Positions 1-8,286 of a stretch of 64,000 nt of DNA are shown here, one piece after another. Source of the stretch: Alphaproteobacteria bacterium (GTDB lineage Bacteria; Pseudomonadota; Alphaproteobacteria; UBA9219; RFNS01). A program made the position numbers and the translations under genes. The stretch is from contig JBBCGY010000001.1 in assembly GCA_037200005.1 (NCBI GenBank), positions 1,569,103 through 1,633,102 on the forward strand, read 5' to 3'. How positions within the stretch are numbered: position 1 is the first letter of the stretch; every line of letters begins with the position of its first letter. The notes below the pieces were generated by a model that saw only the letters and a list, made by a program, of their open reading frames with translations, was not told the DNA's origin and did no database searches.

Positions 1-1
1 G

Positions 2-115
2 CCAGCCGATCTTCCGCTGCTGTTCGATGACGGCCTCGAGACCAAATGGGATCGCGCCATCGCCAAGCTCGGCATCACGCCCGGCTCCTTCACCGGCGAA
101 GCCGGACAGGCTTAG
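2..115 (+). CDS. C-terminal fragment of an unidentified protein
   Basis: Frame 2 is open from the window edge to a TAG at 113-115 and gives 37 residues (start PADLPLLFDD, end GEAGQA). The codon choice is GC-rich like the neighbouring genes, which suggests a real gene entering from the left. The fragment is too short to assign to a family, and no catalytic motif is visible. It runs in the same direction as the next gene, with a gap of about 70 bp. Confidence 0.45.
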   Translation, partial: PADLPLLFDDGLETKWDRAIAKLGITPGSFTGEAGQA

Positions 116-183
116 TTTTTGACCTCCGCTTGTCCGCGTGCTATCCAGAGTTGTTTTTCATGTAACTTTTTTCCGGAGAAATC

Positions 184-939
184 ATGTCTTTCGATTTTCC
201 AGATTTAGGAAAAATTCCCTACAGCGAGTGCCGAATTGTCGGCGTGAAAGGTTCCTTCGACATATGTGGGCCGCTGAGGCCGACCTATGCGACGAAAGAT
301 TGGCTCATCATTCCTTACAGCCAGGAAGATGACGGCGTCATACCTCACCGCGAACACAGCCAGCCAAAAAGTTTCCTGCGCCATCATATCGAACGCGGCC
401 TGTGGCCCTTGAAATCGCCGCAGCCCGCGACTCAAGCGGTCAGTTTTTTCGATGAAAGCTTTAGGTCGCAATTCCAGGATTTAACGGGACAAGCAGTCCC
501 TGCCTGGACAGGCGCCACGGCGCGCCTGCGACATGAAGAAGACATCACTCTTCTTTTAGGCTCAAATACCGAAATCAATCATTATGCGCACCGCATCGCC
601 ACGCCTTTGAAGCAGACAGCCATTCAGGCCGCCCGCGCCGGAAATTTCGACCGCGCCGACGAGGCAGCCGGACTGGCCATCTCGCGACTCTCCGATGAGC
701 CATCGCTGCGTCTTCAAACCGGCATGCTGCTCTATGCCATCAGGCTGCATACCGGCCTGAGAAAACCGAGCGATATGGAATCCGCATATAAAACCTGGGT
801 TGAAGATTTTAGAGACAGCCCGAATTTTTCCTATGAAAAATGGACTCGCGGCATTGAAAAATATGCGGCGTTTTGGAGCGGCCCGGCAAGGCCTGGAAGC
901 GGCAACAACGCTGCGCCTGATTCCAAGCTGCAACTCTAA
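184..939 (+). CDS. Hypothetical protein, 251 aa
   Basis: The ORF starts with ATG eight bases after a GGAG-like site (ccggagaaatc). It has no signal peptide or membrane segment. The N-terminal third (about residues 1-70) is rich in aromatic residues and Pro. Residues about 120-230 look helical, with a pattern resembling TPR/HEAT-type helix pairs (around RAGNFDRADEAAGLAI). I do not recognise the family. It converges on the membrane gene at 957-1469 with only 17 bp between the stops. Confidence 0.6.
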   Translation: MSFDFPDLGKIPYSECRIVGVKGSFDICGPLRPTYATKDWLIIPYSQEDDGVIPHREHSQPKSFLRHHIERGLWPLKSPQPATQAVSFFDESFRSQFQDLTGQAVPAWTGATARLRHEEDITLLLGSNTEINHYAHRIATPLKQTAIQAARAGNFDRADEAAGLAISRLSDEPSLRLQTGMLLYAIRLHTGLRKPSDMESAYKTWVEDFRDSPNFSYEKWTRGIEKYAAFWSGPARPGSGNNAAPDSKLQL

Positions 940-956
940 GCGCCGCGTTTTGCGAT

Positions 957-1469
957 CTAATACCCGCACTCTTTGGGCGTCAGTTCGATCTTGACCGGCT
1001 CGATCTCGGCACGGCCCAGCATGGTATAGATCATTTCCAGGCCGATGCCGGCTTGAAGCAAGTTCCGGTTATTGTCGTAATGGCAGCCGATTTGCTCCAT
1101 GCGGCGGCGGACGGTGGCGGCCTGGCGCGCGAAATCATCCGGATCGGTCGCGGTGATGGAAAAGCGATAAACGATCTTTCCTTCATCAGCCTCGACCGTG
1201 TCCAGCCTTGTCGTCGTATCCAGCTGTTTGGGCAATGGGATCATCTGCCTGATACCCTCGGCCACCTGCTGCGGCGTCGGAGCCGGAGGGGGAACTTGCT
1301 GCTCCAGAACCACGATGCTGACGCCGCCGAGCATGATCAGCGCGCCGAGAATGATGAACGCCTTCTTCCCGCGCAAAGCCGCCGGCCTGACGAACTTCGC
1401 GCCCAGGCCGAGCGCGACGAAATATCCGCCGACCACCAAGCCGATAATCGCGTCGAACAAATGTTCCAT
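957..1469 (-). CDS. Hypothetical membrane protein, 170 aa
   Basis: Two hydrophobic segments lie at about residues 5-24 and 34-54, split by a short basic loop (ALRGKK). A proline-rich linker (PPPAPTPQQ) follows, then a soluble C-terminal domain of about 100 residues. The layout suggests a small inner-membrane protein with the C-terminal domain on one face. A GGAG site lies just upstream of the ATG. I do not recognise the family; three Cys residues (one near residue 130, two at the C-terminus region) give no clear motif. Confidence 0.6.
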   Translation of the reverse strand: MEHLFDAIIGLVVGGYFVALGLGAKFVRPAALRGKKAFIILGALIMLGGVSIVVLEQQVPPPAPTPQQVAEGIRQMIPLPKQLDTTTRLDTVEADEGKIVYRFSITATDPDDFARQAATVRRRMEQIGCHYDNNRNLLQAGIGLEMIYTMLGRAEIEPVKIELTPKECGY

Positions 1470-1546
1470 AGGGTCTGCTCCGAGCGGAGAATCTTGAAGG
1501 AAATTTATTGATAGGATAGCAAAGGTGAAACTGGCAAACGATTTTC

Positions 1547-1936
1547 TTAAGCGATTTTTTCCGACTGTCTCTTCCGCCGAAGAATAATCATATCGGCGAT
1601 TTTTGCTACGACGCCAACGATTGCAATGCCCGCATACTGATACAGAGGCAAGAAAATGAAGGCCAAGCCGGATTGCGGATCAGGGTGGATATAGAGGACA
1701 TCGTAATAAAGATATAACGAGAGGGCAAAAAATACCCCCTGAAAAGAGAGCATGGCTAAGCACGCCAGCCTTGTTCTCAAGAATATCGCACATAAGCACA
1801 AAAGAATTTGCGGGCCTGTCGCCCACATCCAGAATGCAATCCTTATATCAAAACGCACGCCTATTAACCAGGCCATGGCGATGGCATAGACCATCAGGAT
1901 CGATACAGAGACTCTTGCGATCCCGTTCTTCGCCAT
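1547..1936 (-). CDS. Small polytopic membrane protein
   Basis: Starting at the ATG at 1936 gives 129 aa with about four hydrophobic helices and a basic C-terminus (LRRKRQSEKIA). The A of this ATG is also the last base of the rimO stop (TAATG), so translation is probably coupled to rimO. That favours this start over the upstream in-frame ATG at 1954, which lies inside rimO. The function is unknown. It is likely the second gene of a rimO operon. Confidence 0.6.
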   Translation of the reverse strand: MAKNGIARVSVSILMVYAIAMAWLIGVRFDIRIAFWMWATGPQILLCLCAIFLRTRLACLAMLSFQGVFFALSLYLYYDVLYIHPDPQSGLAFIFLPLYQYAGIAIVGVVAKIADMIILRRKRQSEKIA

Positions 1937-3297
1937 TAAACCGCCTTCCCCCACAGATCATATTCATCCGCCTTGTTGACCGCGACCTGCACGATATCGC
2001 CGGGGGCGAGCGTGCGCCCCTTCCCGGCTTTCACATAGACATTGCCGTCAATGTCCGGCGCGTCGGCGCTGGAGCGGCCCACCGCCCATTTTTCCTCGAT
2101 CCGATCGATGATGACCGGCAGCGTCTTGCCCACCTTGGCCTGAAGGCGCTGCGCGCTGATGATTTGCTGCGCCTGCATGAAACGGTGCCAGCGATCTTCC
2201 TTCACCTCGTCCGGCACTTGCGGCAGGCCGAGATCGTTCGAGGTCGCGCCCGCCACCGGCTCATATTTGAAACAGCCCACGCGGTCGAGCCTTGCCTCTT
2301 GAATCCAGGCCAGCAGTTCCTGGAAATCTTCCTCCGTCTCGCCGGGAAAACCGACAATGAAGGTCGAGCGCAAAGTCAGATCGGGGCATATCTCCCGCCA
2401 CTTCGCGATCCGCGCCAAAGTCTTGTCCTGATGCGCGGGACGGCGCATCGCCTTCAGCACGTTCGCGCTCGCATGCTGGAACGGAATATCGAGATAGGGG
2501 AGGATTTTCCCGTCGGCCATTAACGGCAGCACTTCGTCCACATGCGGATAGGGATAGACATAATGCAGCCGCGCCCAGACGCCGAGTTCGCCGAGCGCCC
2601 GCGCCAGATCGATAAAGCGCGTCTGGTAGTCTTTATCGCGCCACCGGCTTGCGGCGTATTTGATGTCCTGGCCATAGGCGCTGGTATCCTGCGAAATCAC
2701 CAGCAGCTCCTTCACGCCCGCCGCGACCAGCCTCTCGGCCTCGCGCATGACATCGGCGAGCGGGCGGCTGACCAGATCGCCGCGCAATTTCGGAATGATG
2801 CAGAAGGTGCAGCGGTTGTTGCAGCCTTCGGAAATTTTCAGATAGGCGTAATGGCGCGGCGTAAGCTTGATCCCCTGCGGCGGAATGAGATCGACGCGCG
2901 GATCGTGGCGCGGCGGCAGCGCCTCATGCACCGCGCCGACCACGGTTTCATATTGCTGCGGCCCGGTGATGGCGAGAACGCCGGGATGCCGCGCGCGGAT
3001 CAGTTCCGGCTCCGCGCCCAGGCAGCCGGTGACGATCACCCTGCCGTTTTCGGCCAGCGCCTCGCCGATGGCGTCGAGGGACTCGTCGCGCGCGCTGTCG
3101 AGAAAGCCGCAGGTGTTGACGATGACCAGATCCGCGCCCTGATATTCGGCGGAAAGTTCATAGCCTTCCGCGCGCAACTGGGTGATGATGCGTTCGGAAT
3201 CCACGAGCGCCTTGGGACAGCCCAGGCTGACGAGGCCGATCCGGGGTACGGCTCGCGGCGGAGAATGATGCGTTGTATCCATTCCATCTCTTAACAA
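1936..3297 (-). CDS. rimO: Ribosomal protein S12 methylthiotransferase RimO
   Basis: RimO is a radical-SAM enzyme that adds a methylthio group to the beta carbon of an Asp in ribosomal protein S12. The 453-aa product has the usual order. The N-terminal UPF0004 domain carries three cluster Cys (in SLGCPKA, NTCGFL, TGCLG). The radical-SAM CxxxCxxC motif is CNNRCTFC near residue 160, and a C-terminal TRAM domain follows. The motif [15 protein letters not shown] separates RimO from MiaB. Length is normal. The actual start may be a few codons in, at the Met of MDTTHH. Confidence 0.96.
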   Translation of the reverse strand: MLRDGMDTTHHSPPRAVPRIGLVSLGCPKALVDSERIITQLRAEGYELSAEYQGADLVIVNTCGFLDSARDESLDAIGEALAENGRVIVTGCLGAEPELIRARHPGVLAITGPQQYETVVGAVHEALPPRHDPRVDLIPPQGIKLTPRHYAYLKISEGCNNRCTFCIIPKLRGDLVSRPLADVMREAERLVAAGVKELLVISQDTSAYGQDIKYAASRWRDKDYQTRFIDLARALGELGVWARLHYVYPYPHVDEVLPLMADGKILPYLDIPFQHASANVLKAMRRPAHQDKTLARIAKWREICPDLTLRSTFIVGFPGETEEDFQELLAWIQEARLDRVGCFKYEPVAGATSNDLGLPQVPDEVKEDRWHRFMQAQQIISAQRLQAKVGKTLPVIIDRIEEKWAVGRSSADAPDIDGNVYVKAGKGRTLAPGDIVQVAVNKADEYDLWGKAV

Positions 3298-3532
3298 ATT
3301 GAGGGCAAGAAAGGCAATATATTCAAGCTTCTCTTGACTCTAACCTGAAACTATGCACAGGCTGCACTCAAGTTTGACTACGGCTCTGTTATGAGCAAGA
3401 GATCGCCGGAGGTTTTGCGTCGGCGGCCTATCCTCGTGATGACGGAAACAATCCCACTACCTGATTGTTTTCTCTGGCAACAAGAGAGTTCGAACCGGGG
3501 CGCAAGCTCCGGGCCAGGAAAACCCGGCGCGG

Positions 3533-3546
3533 CCTGCATATGCAGG
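3533..3546. promoter_or_regulatory. Perfect 14-bp palindrome in the cold-shock gene leader
   Basis: CCTGCATATGCAGG is its own reverse complement. It lies about 38 bp before the cold-shock ATG, in a 286-bp stretch (3298-3583) that holds no convincing gene. Cold-shock genes often have long structured leaders, so a DNA operator and an RNA hairpin are both possible. No protein is known to bind it from this sequence. Confidence 0.3.
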
Positions 3547-3583
3547 AAACGTCAACCATCACGTCACACCCAAGGATACGGCA

Positions 3584-3787
3584 ATGGCAACAGGTACAGT
3601 AAAATGGTTTAACCCCACCAAGGGTTACGGCTTCATCCAACCAGATGCAGGCGGTCCCGACATCTTCGTCCACGTCAGCGCAGTCCAAGCCGCAGGCTGG
3701 GATAGCCTGGCCGAAGGCCAGAAGGTCAGCTACGAGCTGGTCACCAGCAAGGGCAAGACCTCGGCGGGCAACTTAAAGTCCGTCTAA
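3584..3787 (+). CDS. Cold-shock domain protein (CspA family)
   Basis: This 67-aa single cold-shock domain protein is an OB-fold that binds single-stranded RNA and DNA and melts RNA structure. Both RNA-binding motifs are present: RNP-1 as KGYGFI (about residues 13-18) and RNP-2 as DIFVHV (about 27-32). Length is typical. The gene stands alone, with a purine-rich RBS (aagga) before the ATG and a strong terminator 17 bp after the stop, so it is probably monocistronic. I cannot say whether it is cold-induced or constitutive. Confidence 0.95.
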   Translation: MATGTVKWFNPTKGYGFIQPDAGGPDIFVHVSAVQAAGWDSLAEGQKVSYELVTSKGKTSAGNLKSV

Positions 3788-3803
3788 GCGAATGAATAAG
3801 ATC

Positions 3804-3844
3804 GCCCCGCACATGGCCCAGCGCCGTGCGCGGGGCTTTTTCTT
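3804..3844 (+). terminator. Intrinsic terminator after the cold-shock gene
   Basis: GCCCCGC at 3804-3810 pairs with GCGGGGC at 3830-3836, and the hairpin is followed directly by a T-rich tract (tttttctttt). It lies just beyond the cold-shock stop codon and faces the convergent phaZ gene. Confidence 0.85.
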
Positions 3845-3868
3845 TTTAGGGCGAGAAAAAATCAACGG

Positions 3869-5128
3869 TTAGCTTGCCGTCTTGACCACGCGAAGCTTCG
3901 GCCCCTTGTCATGAGCGCGCACGAAATCGCGAATGATGGGCAGGATAAGCTCGCGATATTTCCGCCCGTTGAAAATCCCGTAATGCCCCACCGCCGCCTG
4001 CAAATGATGGCGCTTCATATCCGCCGGAAGCCCTGAACACAATCCTTGCGCGGCCTGCGTCTGGCCGGGCGCGGAGATATCGTCGAGCTCGCCCTCGATC
4101 GTCAAAAGCGCGGTTCTGCTGATGGCGGCGGGATCGAGCTTTTCGCCGCGCCATACATATTCGCGTTTGGGCAGAAGATGCTTCTGAAACACGTTCTCGA
4201 CCGTTTGAAGATAGAATTCCTCCGTCACGTCCATGACCGAAAGATATTCGTCGTAGAATTTACGGTGCGATTCCGCCGACTCGCCGTCATTGCGGACCAA
4301 GTGCTGGAACAGCTTCACATGCTCGCCGACATGGCGATCGAGATTCATCGACATGAAGCCGCTGAGCTGCACGAAGCCTGGATAAACCTGGCGCATCGCG
4401 CCCGGATAATAGAGTGGCACCGTGGTGATGACGTTGCGCTTGAACCAGCCGATCGAACGCTTCTCCGCAAGCTCGGTGACCGCGGTCTTGCTCGTGCGCG
4501 CGTCGATCGGGCCACCCATCAGGGTCATGCTGCGCGGCTGCGCCGGATCATTGGACTGCGCCATGGCGGTAACCGCCAGCAATACCGGAACCGCGGGCTG
4601 GCATACCGCGACCACATGCACATCGGGACCGAGCAGACGCATGAATTCGATCAGATAGGCGATATAGTCGTCGAGATCGAATTTCCCTTGCGCAAGCGGC
4701 ACATGCCGCGCGTCAATCCAATCGGTGATGAAAACCTCGTAGTCCGGCAGCAGCGCTTCCACCGTGCCGCGCAGCAGCGTGGCATGATGCCCGGACATCG
4801 GCGCCACCACTAAAATCCGCGGGCTCGGGTGCGGCGTCAGCCGATGGAAATGCAATAGCCGGCAAAAAGGCTTGGTTTTAACGGTCTCCTCGATGACATC
4901 GACCCTGTTGCCGTCGATGGTCGTCGCCTTCAGTCCGAATTCCGGCTTGCCGAAACGGCGGGTCGTGCGCTCGACAAGTTCGGCTCCCGCCGCCACCGCG
5001 CGTCCAAAACTGGTATACGAAGCAGGGAGATAGGGATTCTGAAACACCGATTGCGTAGCCTCGGCGGCGAACCGCATCGGCGCCATCATGGCGTGACTGA
5101 AATCATAAAGCTGATAAAGATTGAACAT
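3869..5128 (-). CDS. phaZ: Intracellular poly(3-hydroxybutyrate) depolymerase PhaZ
   Basis: PhaZ hydrolyses intracellular PHB granules to release 3-hydroxybutyrate. The protein (about 419 aa) has the family N-terminus (LYQLYDFSHAMMAP) and an alpha/beta-hydrolase core. The nucleophile elbow reads VVAVCQP, with Cys instead of Ser, as in the Cupriavidus PhaZ1-type intracellular enzymes. The C-terminal part contains VGHYGIFNGRKYRE, with the probable catalytic His. I prefer the Met at 5128 because it matches the family start; the ORF extends to 5152. A polyhydroxyalkanoate store is implied, although no phaC lies in the window. Confidence 0.9.
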   Translation of the reverse strand: MFNLYQLYDFSHAMMAPMRFAAEATQSVFQNPYLPASYTSFGRAVAAGAELVERTTRRFGKPEFGLKATTIDGNRVDVIEETVKTKPFCRLLHFHRLTPHPSPRILVVAPMSGHHATLLRGTVEALLPDYEVFITDWIDARHVPLAQGKFDLDDYIAYLIEFMRLLGPDVHVVAVCQPAVPVLLAVTAMAQSNDPAQPRSMTLMGGPIDARTSKTAVTELAEKRSIGWFKRNVITTVPLYYPGAMRQVYPGFVQLSGFMSMNLDRHVGEHVKLFQHLVRNDGESAESHRKFYDEYLSVMDVTEEFYLQTVENVFQKHLLPKREYVWRGEKLDPAAISRTALLTIEGELDDISAPGQTQAAQGLCSGLPADMKRHHLQAAVGHYGIFNGRKYRELILPIIRDFVRAHDKGPKLRVVKTAS

Positions 5129-5274
5129 GCCGCTCCAGATCATATGCTGCAACGCAACATAGCCTATTTGTTAACCAATGCCAATAGCCTGACTTTACAC
5201 CAGAGCCATTAAGACTGGTTAAATAGGGGAAAGATTTCCTGCCGCCCTGGAGCGGGCGGCAGGTTTCCATCCGA

Positions 5275-5802
5275 TTATTTCGGGGCGGTGGGCGTTTTCT
5301 TGGCACTTGGCGGTTTCTTGTTTCCCGGAACGGCGGCCGGAGATGTTATCCGCTTTTTGCGGTCTTCGCGCGCTTTCTGAAAAAATTCCTTGCGCTGCTC
5401 GGCAGTCATGCTTTTGATTTTCTCCCGCTCAGCCATATGCTGGGCATAGCGTTCTTTTGTCTCTTTTTCTCTCTCGGCCATGTGCTTTTCCATCTCGGCC
5501 CTTTTGTCCGGAGCCATGGAATCCAAGTAGGATTTTCTTTGGGCTTCCCTCTGCGCCTCGCGTTCCTGATACATTTTTTTATAGTAAGTCTCGCGCTGCT
5601 CCGGCGTCATGGCCGCCATTTTCTCGCGCATGGCCTTGCGCTGCGCCATAAGCTCTTCGCGCGATGGCCGATTGCTTCCGGGAACCGGCATCGCGGTCTT
5701 GCCCTTGTCCATGGCGGGCGGCGGCGGTTCCGCGGCATGAACCGCCGAACCGGCGGCGAGCATGGCGGCAAACGCAAAAGCGGCAACGGCTACGGCTTTC
5801 AT
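5275..5802 (-). CDS. Secreted charged-repeat protein, possible Spy/CpxP-like role
   Basis: The product is 175 aa. It has a clear signal peptide (MKAVAVAAFAFAAMLAAGSAVHA) and a highly charged helical body. A motif of the MTPEQRETYYKK type recurs three times, with variants MAPDKRAEMEKH and MTAEQRKEFFQK. This recalls the LTxxQ repeats of the Spy/CpxP periplasmic chaperones, but the match is loose. The tail is Lys/Pro-rich. It is the last gene of the ECF operon and overlaps the upstream gene by ATGA at 5799-5802, so it is probably a periplasmic effector or partner of that module. Confidence 0.7.
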   Translation of the reverse strand: MKAVAVAAFAFAAMLAAGSAVHAAEPPPPAMDKGKTAMPVPGSNRPSREELMAQRKAMREKMAAMTPEQRETYYKKMYQEREAQREAQRKSYLDSMAPDKRAEMEKHMAEREKETKERYAQHMAEREKIKSMTAEQRKEFFQKAREDRKKRITSPAAVPGNKKPPSAKKTPTAPK

Positions 5803-6329
5803 TTCTCTTCTCCTTTTTTGGATGGCTCTGACGATGAATTTTGCACGCGCGCCTGCATCTCGTTGAACAGTCTTACGACCGGACTGAAATTACGCAGCAT
5901 AGCTCTGGCAAGCTTGCTTCGATCCTCGGGAGGCAGATCATGCAGCGCCGCGACAAGGCTATCCTGCATGATTCCTTGAATATGTGCCGATGCCTGCCGC
6001 GTGGCGGCGAGCTTGGCTTGAAGCGCGTCAAGATCAAGATCGGGCTGCTGAATGAGTTCGATGATGTCATGCCGGCTTTGCTGCAAATCACGCTGCGCCG
6101 TCTGGATTTCCTCCTGCCGGGCCTCTACCTGGATTTGCAAATTCTTATAAATCTCCGGCGGCACGGTATTCAGCAGGCGCTGAACATAATCGATGCGTAC
6201 GGCATGAGTCTCGTACAGCAAGGCCGCGGACAAGGCGACACCGCCCACGACACAGTTTAATCCCAAGGAGACGAGCAACAGAGTCAGCACCGCGCGGGGG
6301 CTGTGCTGCCAATTCGACCACCGGTTCAT
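5799..6329 (-). CDS. Membrane-anchored periplasmic metal-resistance/sensor-like protein
   Basis: This 176-aa protein has one N-terminal membrane anchor (about residues 14-38) and a helical periplasmic domain (IYKNLQIQVEARQEEI; MLRNFSPVVRL). The shape resembles the Metal_resist/CnrX family, whose members sense metals or envelope stress and control an anti-sigma factor. His and Met are sparse, so a true CnrX metal site is not evident. It overlaps both neighbours by four bases, which points to tight co-translation in an operon with the sigma factor. Confidence 0.65.
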   Translation of the reverse strand: MNRWSNWQHSPRAVLTLLLVSLGLNCVVGGVALSAALLYETHAVRIDYVQRLLNTVPPEIYKNLQIQVEARQEEIQTAQRDLQQSRHDIIELIQQPDLDLDALQAKLAATRQASAHIQGIMQDSLVAALHDLPPEDRSKLARAMLRNFSPVVRLFNEMQARVQNSSSEPSKKGEEK

Positions 6330-6601
6330 AGGACTCCGAACGGCTCAAAACCCAGAATCATATCGCCGGCGCCATAATCGAAACCGCCGAGCCATATGCC
6401 GAATGCCAGCGCCACGGCAAATCCGGTCGCGCTTCCCAAGCGGCCTATCGGTCCCAGCAGAGCCCAAAGGGATGCCATGTTCAGGCGGGGCTGCTGCGGG
6501 ATTTGCAGCAACTGTCCCCACAGATGAGCCGATACCGGCACATCCGGCAAAGACGCGATCAAATGGCGAAGATGCCGCTCGTGAAACTCATCATTCCGCA
6601 T
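6326..6601 (-). CDS. Small single-pass anti-sigma factor candidate
   Basis: The 91-aa protein has a soluble N-terminus of about 45 residues (HERHLRHLIASLPDVPVSAHLWGQLL) and one membrane helix (about residues 57-72, TGFAVALAFGIWLGGF). Size, topology and position right after an ECF sigma gene match CnrY-type anti-sigma factors, whose short cytosolic helix clamps the sigma factor. The sequence is too short for family assignment by eye. It overlaps the sigma gene (6591-6601) and the sensor-like gene (6326-6329). Confidence 0.6.
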   Translation of the reverse strand: MRNDEFHERHLRHLIASLPDVPVSAHLWGQLLQIPQQPRLNMASLWALLGPIGRLGSATGFAVALAFGIWLGGFDYGAGDMILGFEPFGVL

Positions 6602-7229
6602 CTCGTTCCCCCTTTTGCTTGTCTAATTGCTTGTCTAAAACCGGCGCTAATAAGACCTTAAGTTTCCGCCGCGCGCGCGCGAGCAAAGATTCGAGTGCTT
6701 CCAGACTGAGCCCCATGCTTCGGGCCGCTTCTTCCTGTCTCATGCCGCGATACTCGACCAGAAGCACCGCTGCCCGCTGCCGTTCCGGCAACTGCAAAAT
6801 CGCCTGGCGTACCGCGACCTGTTCCTCCGCCGCCGCCAGCACCGACATCGCGTCGGGAGCCGGATCCGGCCATTCCTCGCTGACTTCCCCGCCGTGCCAG
6901 CGCCGCCGCCGGATGCGGTCGAGACAGGCATTGACTATTACACGATCCAACCAGGACCTGAAAGCCCCACGATCAGGCCGCCATATCTCGGGCTGCCGCC
7001 AAAGACGCAGGCATATATCCTGAACGATCTCCTCCGCCTCACCCGTCGCGCCGAGCATGTGCCGGGCCAAAGAAAGCATTTGCACCGCATGGCGGCGCAC
7101 CAAAATCGTATAGGCGTCACGGTCGCCGCCCGCGATCCGCCGCATTAAATCGGCAGGTTCGCTCTGGCCGGCGTCGGGCGCCTCAGGCTGCATCATGGCG
7201 ATCTGGCCGCCAATGCTTAGAGAATTCAT
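6591..7229 (-). CDS. RNA polymerase ECF-type sigma factor
   Basis: This sigma-70 family group IV factor redirects RNA polymerase to a small stress regulon. Region 2 runs about residues 28-95 (DRDAYTILVRRHAVQMLSLARHM; EAEEIVQDICLRLWRQP). Region 4 with its helix-turn-helix is at about 135-195 (LPERQRAAVLLVEYRGMRQEEAARSM). The 212-aa length fits, and the first 15-25 residues may not be part of the true protein because Met-Met occurs at residue 12-13. It heads an overlapping four-gene operon and probably autoregulates it. Confidence 0.9.
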   Translation of the reverse strand: MNSLSIGGQIAMMQPEAPDAGQSEPADLMRRIAGGDRDAYTILVRRHAVQMLSLARHMLGATGEAEEIVQDICLRLWRQPEIWRPDRGAFRSWLDRVIVNACLDRIRRRRWHGGEVSEEWPDPAPDAMSVLAAAEEQVAVRQAILQLPERQRAAVLLVEYRGMRQEEAARSMGLSLEALESLLARARRKLKVLLAPVLDKQLDKQKGERDAE

Positions 7230-7289
7230 CCTCAGATTGCCCTTTAAATCTTAACAATTGGTGATTATAGTATAAAAGTCAGGCAACTG

Positions 7290-7597
7290 ACTATGGTGAT
7301 AAACGCCTTGCGGCATAGACGGAGCGGACCCGGGGGCGGTACCCGGCGCCTCCACCAAAGCGCTTAAAAGACCAAAAAGCGTTTTGGCGGGGGCGAAATA
7401 GGATCGACGCACGCAGTAAAGGCATGGTTTTTGCCCGGCATGATACCGCCGTTATCGGGTCAATCCTACAGGTGCCAACGACAATGTTGACACTCGTGAA
7501 GTTGCCATGGCTGCCTAATCATTCGCTTGCGAATGATTGACAGTTAAGCACTGAACGCGGCCTCGGAGGGTGTGCCGGGCAACAGAAACACCCTCCA
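7290..7597 (+). ncRNA. ssrA: Transfer-messenger RNA, circularly permuted two-piece form
   Basis: In alphaproteobacteria the tmRNA 3' (acceptor) part is encoded first and the coding part second. Here the acceptor piece ends with the T arm (CCGGG / GGCGGTA loop / CCCGG) and CGCCTCCACCA, with CCA at 7355-7357. The coding piece begins GGGGGCG at 7389, which pairs over seven bases with CGCCTCC, including the G-U pair at position 3 used for alanine charging. Between them lies a removable 31-nt spacer. The outer ends are estimates; a hairpin at 7565-7596 probably closes the coding piece. It frees stalled ribosomes and tags the peptide for proteolysis. Confidence 0.93.
7474..7518 (+). other. tmRNA proteolysis-tag reading frame
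   Basis: From the resume codon GCC at 7474 the frame encodes ANDNVDTREVAMAA, followed by TAA at 7516-7518. With the tRNA-borne alanine the tag is AANDNVDTREVAMAA. The AANDN start binds SspB and the hydrophobic Ala-Ala end is read by ClpX, as in the Caulobacter tag AANDNFAEEFAVAA. The Met at the antepenultimate position is a small departure from the usual hydrophobic Val or Leu. Confidence 0.93.
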
Positions 7598-7706
7598 AAT
7601 CGATGATCGGGAAACTGCCGTCAGCAATCAAAAAGAAAATAGGAGACAGGTCGCGGAATATCTCTTAACTTTCTGATTACTGATAACTGATAACTGTTTT
7701 CTGGCC

Positions 7707-8192
7707 ATGACCGAAGATTTGCTGCGTTACGATAAAATGGTGGAGAAGGCGCTGCGCGATGTCGTGCGCCAAGCTCTTATAGGAGCCGCGCAGGACGGCC
7801 TGCCCGGCGAGCATCATTTTTATATCAGTTTCTCGACGCAATATCCCGGCGTCAAGATTCCGGACTATCTGTTCAAGCAATATCCGGACGAAATGACCAT
7901 CGTCCTGCAATACCAGTTTTCCGACCTGAAGATCGAGGAAGAGCATTTCAGCGTCTTCCTGAGCTTCAATAACGTGCGCGAGAAACTGACGATCCCGTTC
8001 CAGGCCATCACCACATTCGCCGACCCTTCGGTCAATTTCGCGCTGCAATTCCAAAGCATCGGCAGCGATGACGACGATGACGGCGAAGAAACGCCCGACG
8101 ACGGTTCCGAGGCCGAAGGCGGAGAGAAACCCGCCAAGGACGAAAAGCGCGGCGAGGTCATCAGCCTGGATATGTTCCGGAAGAAGCCGTAA
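7707..8192 (+). CDS. sspB: ClpXP adaptor SspB, alphaproteobacterial type
   Basis: SspB binds ssrA-tagged proteins and tethers them to ClpX for degradation by ClpXP. The 161-aa protein has the conserved core (HHFYISFSTQYPGVKIPDYL; YPDEMTIVLQYQF; VNFALQF). A long acidic linker (about residues 115-145, runs of Asp/Glu) leads to a short basic C-terminal tail (ISLDMFRKKP), which is the ClpX-docking end. The gene lies about 110 bp after the tmRNA gene in the same direction. Three 7-bp direct repeats (TGATTAC, TGATAAC, TGATAAC at 7674-7694) sit just before the start. Confidence 0.93.
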   Translation: MTEDLLRYDKMVEKALRDVVRQALIGAAQDGLPGEHHFYISFSTQYPGVKIPDYLFKQYPDEMTIVLQYQFSDLKIEEEHFSVFLSFNNVREKLTIPFQAITTFADPSVNFALQFQSIGSDDDDDGEETPDDGSEAEGGEKPAKDEKRGEVISLDMFRKKP

Positions 8193-8286
8193 GGAATTCA
8201 AGGCCAAGGGAAGACGCGGTTTTTAGCCTATATCGTTTTATTTTCATATTTTCTGTGATATTTTGAAACATTGAAATTCGCCGGAT

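Noticed and set aside
3480-3520. tRNA-like GAGTTCGAACC segment
   Set aside because: No matching acceptor, D or anticodon stems could be built around it.
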